This document shows, piece after piece, positions 19,307-24,725 of a stretch of 24,725 nucleotides of DNA. Location: assembly GCA_000969725.1 (NCBI GenBank), contig JXSR01S011361.1. The stretch is one strand, 5' to 3'. Origin of the DNA: Ophiothrix spiculata. Lineage: Eukaryota > Echinodermata > Ophiuroidea > Amphilepidida > Ophiotrichidae. Under the pieces are notes generated by a model, which made no database searches, had not been told where the DNA came from, and saw only the letters and a list, made by a program, of their open reading frames with translations. Position 1 is the stretch's first letter; every line of letters begins with the position of its first letter. Position numbers and translations under genes: made by a program.

Positions 19307-21361
19307 TTACATCAAAATCAGAGGATTTTACATAACTAAAGAAGACAGAAAGTCTGCAAGTAACCCTCATCCATAGAGGTGTAGAATGAATAATTCAAAC
19401 CGCCTCTTGTTGTGTATATCTGTTATTCCTGTCACGCTTACATGGGTGTTGTAAGCTAAGGTACCTTTTGTCACTAGACCAATAAATCTATTCTGTGGCA
19501 ATATATCTTGGCTATTTCATTACCTTTGTAATTCTTTTTCGAGTACTTTATCATACTTGGCCTCACTTCCTTGTTTCCTTTAAAAGTGTTAAGCTTTTAA
19601 AACATTTCCCTTGTACAAGATGTGCTATTTACAGGAATGTGAAGCTCAAGTTTTTATTTAGCAGAAGCTTCTTAAGGTGAAGTCTTCACTCGGATGACAT
19701 GATGCAAATTTAACGACGTCATAGAATCTGTGTTGTATTGATCATATTCATGTACACAGAATTGCACACTGTGGCAAAAATAATAGTTGGGTTGTTATGG
19801 TCATGCCCATGCATCATAATTCCAGTCAGCATGTTCTTCTAATATAAAATTTGGTCTATAGTGCCTCACTAAAGTATATAATCAATCAAAAGTATAAAAA
19901 TAATGAAACCAACTGCTTCACAATCAGTACCTGGCTTTCATTTAATCTGAGCAACATTTCTAAAGGATAACTGGGTAATGCTGAGTGATATGTTGTCATT
20001 GTACATAGATTGTTGGACCTCAGATGCACTAGTTCTTAAACTCATCAAGAGGCCTTCAAGTAAAATCTGAAAAATGTCCAGGCATCATTGTTCACATTTA
20101 ATCTGAACACTAAAAAATTGTTCTCATGTCAATGTTTTCACCAAGAGAGAAACATTTACCAATTTAGAATCAAAAGCTGCACATAATAACTAAATATGGA
20201 AGTGTATGCAAAATGTAAAGTTTAAGAGCTAGATTAAACATTTTAGTATAGATTTCTTCATGTGTATTCTGAGTTTTCAATTCTTAGTGTAATCTAGATC
20301 CTCATCATATTTTCTGCATCTGTCATCTGAAATCAATTTAGCTAAAACTGGGTCATCATGAGCATGTTAACATCAATGATCTTGGGGAATCCTGTCATGT
20401 CCTGAGGCTCAAGTGTGGATTATTCTTTCTCTATTTTGTAAAACAAAACTCAAGCAATTACATTTATAAACCAGATTTACTATTAGGGCTGATGTGATTT
20501 GTAAAGAAAAACATTTCCCAGGTATTTGTTTTGATAAGAATTAACACATTTGAATTTTGTAAATAAACATAGAACATCTATTTTTGAGTGCAATTACCCT
20601 CTGTGTAATACAATATGTGATGTATGGATATATGATGAAGGAGACTCCATGTGCCAGGCTGTGCTGGCTATGTTTAAATGATTCATAGTAATATGAAATT
20701 AAGGGTGCTCATCTGAGCTTCACAAATGCAGTTTCTATTTAAGTCTTTAATAAATCTTTGACTCATATAGCCTACTGATGCACAAACAATTTAACTTAGT
20801 GAAATAATAAAGCAAACAATCCTTAGGGAGCACCGTTTCACCTCATCACCAATAACATCATCACGGTAATCATTATTTTACATCTATCTTGACAAATATG
20901 TATGCTTCATGAACTCATTTCCACTTCAAATTTCTATGAGAATGAAACATTGTACCTGTCTGCATGTATGTTTCTCTACTATCATGCTGTTTTGTCGCTG
21001 GCTTTTATGAAATAGAAATTATTATGTTTGCCAAAGTAGAAACCCATTTGTCACTTGAACCGTGATGAAAATATTAGGTGGAAATGATGGTGTATTATAG
21101 AATAAGTATGTTAGCATGCATGCAATATTATAGTAAAAGCTACCTTGTTACAGTGTAGTGCATGCATCTAGTAATGTGCGATAGCATCTACTCGACTATA
21201 TATCGAAGATCATTGAAATTGCAATTTTATATGATTATGATATATAAACTTAACACTTTACTGATCTTAAGGATTTGACACACTTAATTTGAGACGATTT
21301 GAGGAGGAACAATTGTGACCTGATTCTGAAGCTGGTTTTGGAATCTCTTGTCACATGATGG
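19307..21361 (+). repeat. 2.1-kb tandem duplication, copy 2
   Basis: Aligns with 17016-19161 from TTACATC at 19307 to ACATGATGGTG near 21361. It lacks the 85-bp retroposon and therefore keeps the pre-insertion sequence at about 20557. Shared landmarks include GAAAGTCTGCAAGTAACCCT (17058 and 19351), CACCGTTTCACCTCATCACC and ATTTGACACACTTAATTTGA. Confidence 0.85.
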
Positions 21362-22880
21362 TGTGACTGTATCAGAGGCAACAACACATGCAAAATGTTT
21401 GAAACGTTTAGCCAGATTTCCATTAGGTCAATGTGTGACAACATCAGTGTTTGTTTTAAGCCGCATTAATTTTCTTTGAGAGCAAAATGTATCTTGGTCC
21501 AAATATGGTCTTCATTAGATATATTGTAAAATCTCATTTTACCACTAGTTCATGTACTATTCATAAACATTATTCTTCTGTGGTACCAGTCATTTTACAC
21601 TATTTTGTCGCCCTCATTTTTCATGATTTCCACTAGGGCTAATGGAAATCAGCAAAAGTGATTGCTTACAGAAATTGTGTGATATGTTTTCATTTGGATG
21701 CAGTTATGCTACTTTTCAGGAAAAAATAGACACATTATCTTTGCCATTACAAATTAGCACATTAATGCCTACATTCATTGCCTGTGGGTCGGAGAGCAGT
21801 CTGTCTCACTAGTGCCGTCTGACTTCTCACATCGCATGAACTCTTTCTTAATATAGCCAATGTGTTAACATACATAACATACTGGTTCTCACATATAACA
21901 TTTCACATGTTAATAGAAAATACTATGGTAGAAATTTCATGCTGTAATGCTGATTAAATTTTACAAAATTAATAAACAGCTCATGTTGCACTATGTTGAT
22001 GTTGTTGTCAAGTACAGTTTGAAATGGTTTTTTGTAAGGAGTTTTTGTGGAAGGAAAATTTTAAGTATTCAAGCTTCAAATGTTTCCTAGATCTACATTA
22101 TAGCTGTAAGCAGATATCAGGGTATAATCGGGGTGTTTGTTTACATCCTGGACCTTTATCGCGCTGAAAACAAATGTCGACTTCCAATGCAACTCTGGAT
22201 GGAGACAATACTGGCTCCTGGTTTAATTTTTACAAGTTACAATTACAATGCCAATCATGTGAAGTGTGTAGTATCCAGACCACAACAAGGTAACACGCAA
22301 GCTCATCATTTCGAGATGATCATTTCACAGATATCTTTCATGGCAGAAAAGAGGGAAAATGAATGGATGCATGGCTGAAAGTCTTGATTGTTTTCACTGC
22401 AGAAGAGGACAACATGAGTTATTTTTAGGTTAAGATTTAGTGTGGAGGAATATTTTGTTTTTGCATGAAAAGAAAGTACTTTGGAAAATATTCCAAACTG
22501 CTAAATTCTGATCACGATAACTGAAAAGCATTTTTCCAAGTCTGGCTGATCTCCTGCATGTTAATTTTCTTAAATATCCAGTGAAGTGTTTTCTTCTGCT
22601 CTTCAGTATAAGATATGTTATATCAAAAATAACTATATAGTCAGTTACATTCAGAAAGAACCCAATAAAAGTTTCTTAGTATGCAAATTTATTTTAAGAA
22701 TTTCTAGCTTTGCAAACTTTCTCAAAATTAAGTACCTCATGAATTTTTTTTTTCAAATTCAGTATCATTATAAAATTTTGAAATTGAAAAGCAAATCCAA
22801 GGTTTTCAAAAAATAGTACTTGCGGAATTAAAGTATCATATTCGATGAATATTGTAGCAAAGCAGAACAAGTCTTATCAT
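21362..22880. other. Intronic stretch with no recognisable gene
   Basis: Frame 22133-22378 (+, 81 codons) has a more mixed composition than most here but no family match and no convincing splice sites; I do not call it. An inverted repeat GATTTCCA...TGGAAATC lies at about 21625-21650. Nothing else stands out. Confidence 0.4.
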
Positions 22881-23161
22881 TGTAATAATCTATATCACTG
22901 TGAATACAAAGCCAGATGTCTTGACTATTGACTCATATTCATAATTCACAATAATTTTGTCTGAGTGAAATTAAAGGTACTGTAAGCCCTTCCTAATTTG
23001 ATTTTCCTTTTATCTTCATCCATTTAATGCATCAAATTTGAATAATTACAACCTTAGAATAGGGTGGATAGTGCTAAGGAGCAAAAAGACTACTTCAGAT
23101 CAAGGAACATCCATATAGGGGTAAAAATTACTAGAGAAACATTTGAGGAAAATTTAGTATA
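22881..23161 (+). repeat. 281-bp direct repeat, copy 1
   Basis: Starts TGTAATAATCTATATCACTG and ends GAGGAAAATTTAGTATA. It matches 23287-23567 at all but one position that I can see (AAATTAAAGG here, AAATTCAAGG there) with a constant offset of 406. It is non-coding. Such high identity implies a very recent duplication, or an assembly or haplotype artefact. Confidence 0.85.
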
Positions 23162-23286
23162 GTTGATTTTGCCGGGAACCGAGTGGACCCGAATACCCCC
23201 AATTTGAGCTCCATGGCTGACGACGCCATTACACGGGTTGGTATACAAAGCCTGGTATCTCCCCTTTAAATCTATGGTCTCATCGT
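23162..23286. other. 125-bp GC-richer segment between near-identical repeats
   Basis: The segment (GCCGGGAACCGAGTGGACCC, GACGACGCCATTACACGGG, then CCTGGTATCTCCCCTTTAAA) differs in composition from the flanking AT-rich repeats. Its right part reads, on the minus strand, TTTAAAGGGGAGATACC, similar in its first bases to the TTAA|AGGGG ends of the MITE at 24480. It may be a fragment of a mobile element caught in the duplication. No frame or inverted ends span it. Confidence 0.4.
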
Positions 23287-23567
23287 TGTAATAATCTATA
23301 TCACTGTGAATACAAAGCCAGATGTCTTGACTATTGACTCATATTCATAATTCACAATAATTTTGTCTGAGTGAAATTCAAGGTACTGTAAGCCCTTCCT
23401 AATTTGATTTTCCTTTTATCTTCATCCATTTAATGCATCAAATTTGAATAATTACAACCTTAGAATAGGGTGGATAGTGCTAAGGAGCAAAAAGACTACT
23501 TCAGATCAAGGAACATCCATATAGGGGTAAAAATTACTAGAGAAACATTTGAGGAAAATTTAGTATA
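23287..23567 (+). repeat. 281-bp direct repeat, copy 2
   Basis: Partner of 22881-23161; one visible difference over the whole length. The sequence after it (23568 onward) does not match that after copy 1. The frame 23470-23691 begins in the repeat and has no family match. Confidence 0.85.
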
Positions 23568-23693
23568 CATGTTCTGTCAAAATACTAAACTAAATATGGA
23601 TTATACCAGTATGTTTGATATCAAATCTTGGGATCTCTTGATACTTTTATGTGAATCAAAGACATTTTTCTTGCATTGCTTGGAAACATAAAC

Positions 23694-23732
23694 AGTTTGA
23701 GTTTCAGTTTCAGTTAAAGTTTCAGTGAAACT
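23694..23732. repeat. Short GTTTCA repeat with ISRE-like core
   Basis: AGTTTGAGTTTCAGTTTCAG then TTAAAGTTTCAGTGAAACT: four imperfect repeats. On the minus strand GAAACTGAAACT at 23700-23711 fits the GAAANNGAAACT core bound by interferon regulatory factors, and the ending TTTCAGTGAAA is itself palindromic. It may simply be a microsatellite. Confidence 0.4.
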
Positions 23733-23972
23733 TGTGATAAAGAGGAACATAGCAAAAATATTTCATGTTGTAATACAAATCATACAACTGACATATAAAT
23801 TATCTATTTTGTTTTCAATTGTAACATTTGACGCCATCTTCAGATCAAGATTTGCAGCTTTTGAAGTATTTTTAAAGAATATTTCCGGTTTTTACCCCTT
23901 CTATATCTATTCACATCTGTCTTTGCACAAAGTTTATACATGACAGTTAGTGACACAATTTGTTATCTACAG

Positions 23973-24016
23973 ACTGGATCACAGTTCAAGTCCAAGAAGA
24001 CAACCTTGCCTGTCAG
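23973..24016 (+). CDS. Candidate 44-base internal exon, unrecognised
   Basis: The acceptor TTGTTATCTACAG (ending 23972) and donor CAG|GTAAGA (24017) are both close to consensus on the same strand as the CortBP2 exon. The 44 bases between are open in all three frames; in phase 0, which would follow the exon at 1757-1864, they read TGSQFKSKKTTLPVR, a basic, polar peptide. This does not match the ERYG-type continuation expected for the family, so it could be an alternative or lineage-specific exon, part of another gene, or a chance splice-site pair. A 44-base exon shifts the reading frame of what follows. Confidence 0.25.
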
Positions 24017-24190
24017 GTAAGAAGCCCTTGGTATTTGTCTTGACAGGTTGAATTCAATCTGTACACAATCTTTGCTAATGGCAAGTGAAAATTGATTGTT
24101 TTACTTTGTAATTGTCAGTCAAGTGCGGGACCTTGATTCTGGTCTAGTGCTAATTGGATTTCACAGTAAGCTGTGAAGCTAGATGACCTG

Positions 24191-24204
24191 CAATGCCCCT
24201 TTAA
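24191..24204 (-). repeat. Isolated end of a TTAA-family MITE
   Basis: CAATGCCCCT followed by TTAA is the exact inverse of TTAA|AGGGGCATTG, the end seen at 24476-24489. A 14-base exact match suggests a real end of a second copy lying to the left, but bases further in do not follow the family and no partner end is seen. Confidence 0.35.
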
Positions 24205-24479
24205 CCTGGCCTTATTCAGGATTGTTATTGTAGGTCATGGGCTGGAAGGAATGGTGATTGGCAGCAGGTGGAAATCCACCTGCAGGAATCATACAGTATT
24301 GTGGGCATGTTGTATACAATGTCTGATGCAGATTGGGAACACCTGGGAAAATAGTAGGAGTGTATGTGACAGCAGATGATGTGAGAGGTTGTCTGTGCCT
24401 GATGGTGTGAGATGTGTAGGATATTCAATTCAAAGTGTTCAACTGTTGTTTGTTGAAAGTGCTGAAGATTTGACTTTAA

Positions 24480-24725
24480 AGGGGCATTGGACGAAATTTC
24501 GAAATTTTATTTGTGCATGATTTAGAGTTCATATGTGACGCGTTACATCAAAAGGTATCACTGGGAAGCCTGTTTAATCAGCTTTAAAATGATACCAAAA
24601 TTAAAGGCATCGGTCATTTGGTGACCGAGCTATGAAAAATTAAAGAATGACAACATTGACGGATTTAAAAAGCACACTTCTGAGAAAAACGCGTTTGAAA
24701 ATCATGAACATTTTAAACTCAAGAT
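24480..24725. mobile_element. TTAA-family MITE, left part, truncated by the window end
   Basis: TTAA at 24476-24479 is followed by AGGGGCATTGGACGAAATTT, matching the left end of the element at 13184 (GGGGGATTGGACTAAATTTC) and, less well, its right end. Similarity continues for several dozen bases (AAATTTTAT, TGATTTA, GTTCATA against AAATTTTGT, TGATTTA, CTTCATA). The right end lies outside the window. Confidence 0.6.

Larger units (their letters stand above)
23733..24475. other. Stretch around the candidate exon, otherwise empty
   Basis: Apart from the possible 44-base exon and the MITE end, I see only AT-rich non-coding DNA. Opposed frames at 24173-24379 (+) and 24225-24428 (-) overlap and match nothing known. 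Confidence 0.4.
1865..24725 (+). other. Probable large first intron of the CortBP2-family gene (runs past the window)
   Basis: The GTAAGA donor at 1865 opens an intron. In relatives the next coding residues are of the type ARRKEVFIQERYG or AQHRDTFIEERYG. I looked for an ERYG-like coding stretch on the + strand and did not see one up to 24725. Everything downstream is AT-rich DNA dominated by transposable elements and duplications, as in large animal introns. The gene could instead end or be interrupted within the window; an unrecognised divergent exon, such as the candidate at 23973, cannot be excluded. Confidence 0.5.

Noticed and set aside
19495-19680. Frame in duplication copy 2 beginning AIYLGYFITF
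   Set aside because: The partner region in copy 1 reads the same for about 25 residues and then stops, so the frame is not maintained; it starts at a non-ATG codon.
22133-22378. 81-codon frame beginning MFVYILDLYRAENKCRL
   Set aside because: No recognisable domain, and no acceptor and donor pair bounding a coding segment.
22881-23567. Direct repeats as terminal repeats of a retroelement
   Set aside because: Only 125 bases lie between them, with no primer-binding site, polypurine tract or coding content, and the repeats do not have TG...CA ends.

Overview
This looks like AT-rich, gene-poor nuclear DNA from an animal, most likely a marine invertebrate with large introns. There is no bacterial layout: no long open frames, no operons and no ribosome-binding sites. 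The animal reading rests on one conserved exon with good splice signals, several families of short inverted-repeat transposons, a retroposon tail of (ATTG)n type and a tRNA-derived repeat. The species cannot be fixed from the window alone.

Layout. (1) At 1757-1864 a 108-base exon on the + strand encodes the first residues of the CortBP2 / CTTNBP2NL / FILIP coiled-coil family (core LLGLLEGELQARDFVI). It has a pyrimidine-rich acceptor and a GTAAGA donor and ends in phase 0. No later exon of that family is recognisable, so most of the window is probably its first coding intron, more than 22 kb long. (2) At 2581-3987 lies a complete-looking non-autonomous hAT transposon with an 8-bp target duplication. 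It carries a promoter-like block (CRE, CCAAT and YY1-like sites) and a short ATG frame. (3) At 4235-4776 two copies of a tRNA-Pro-like repeat with inverted CCCTAAC ends lie in tandem. (4) 4777-9096 has little beyond a CpG cluster near 6330-6510. (5) At 9099-9824 there is a 726-bp fold-back element. (6) At 12345-12557 and 13184-13690 there are two more inverted-repeat elements, Harbinger-like (TAA target) and TTAA-targeted. (7) At 14466-14879 an 18-bp direct repeat leads into a CpG-rich stretch with nested inverted repeats that could fold as a branched RNA. (8) 15228-15383 is a minus-strand retroposon 3' end. (9) At 17016-19161 and 19307-21361 is a diverged 2.1-kb tandem duplication; only the first copy holds an 85-bp insert of the same retroposon. 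(10) At 22881-23567 two 281-bp direct repeats differing at one base flank a 125-bp GC-richer segment. (11) At 23973-24016 is a possible 44-base exon, and at 24480 another TTAA element runs off the window.

Only one protein-coding segment can be identified with confidence. The rest is a record of transposon insertion and local duplication inside or beside one gene. I did not find a new multi-gene system. The observations best worth checking are the hAT carrying promoter-like sequence, the branched inverted-repeat cluster at 14796-14879, the tRNA-like inverted-end repeat, and the two direct duplications.
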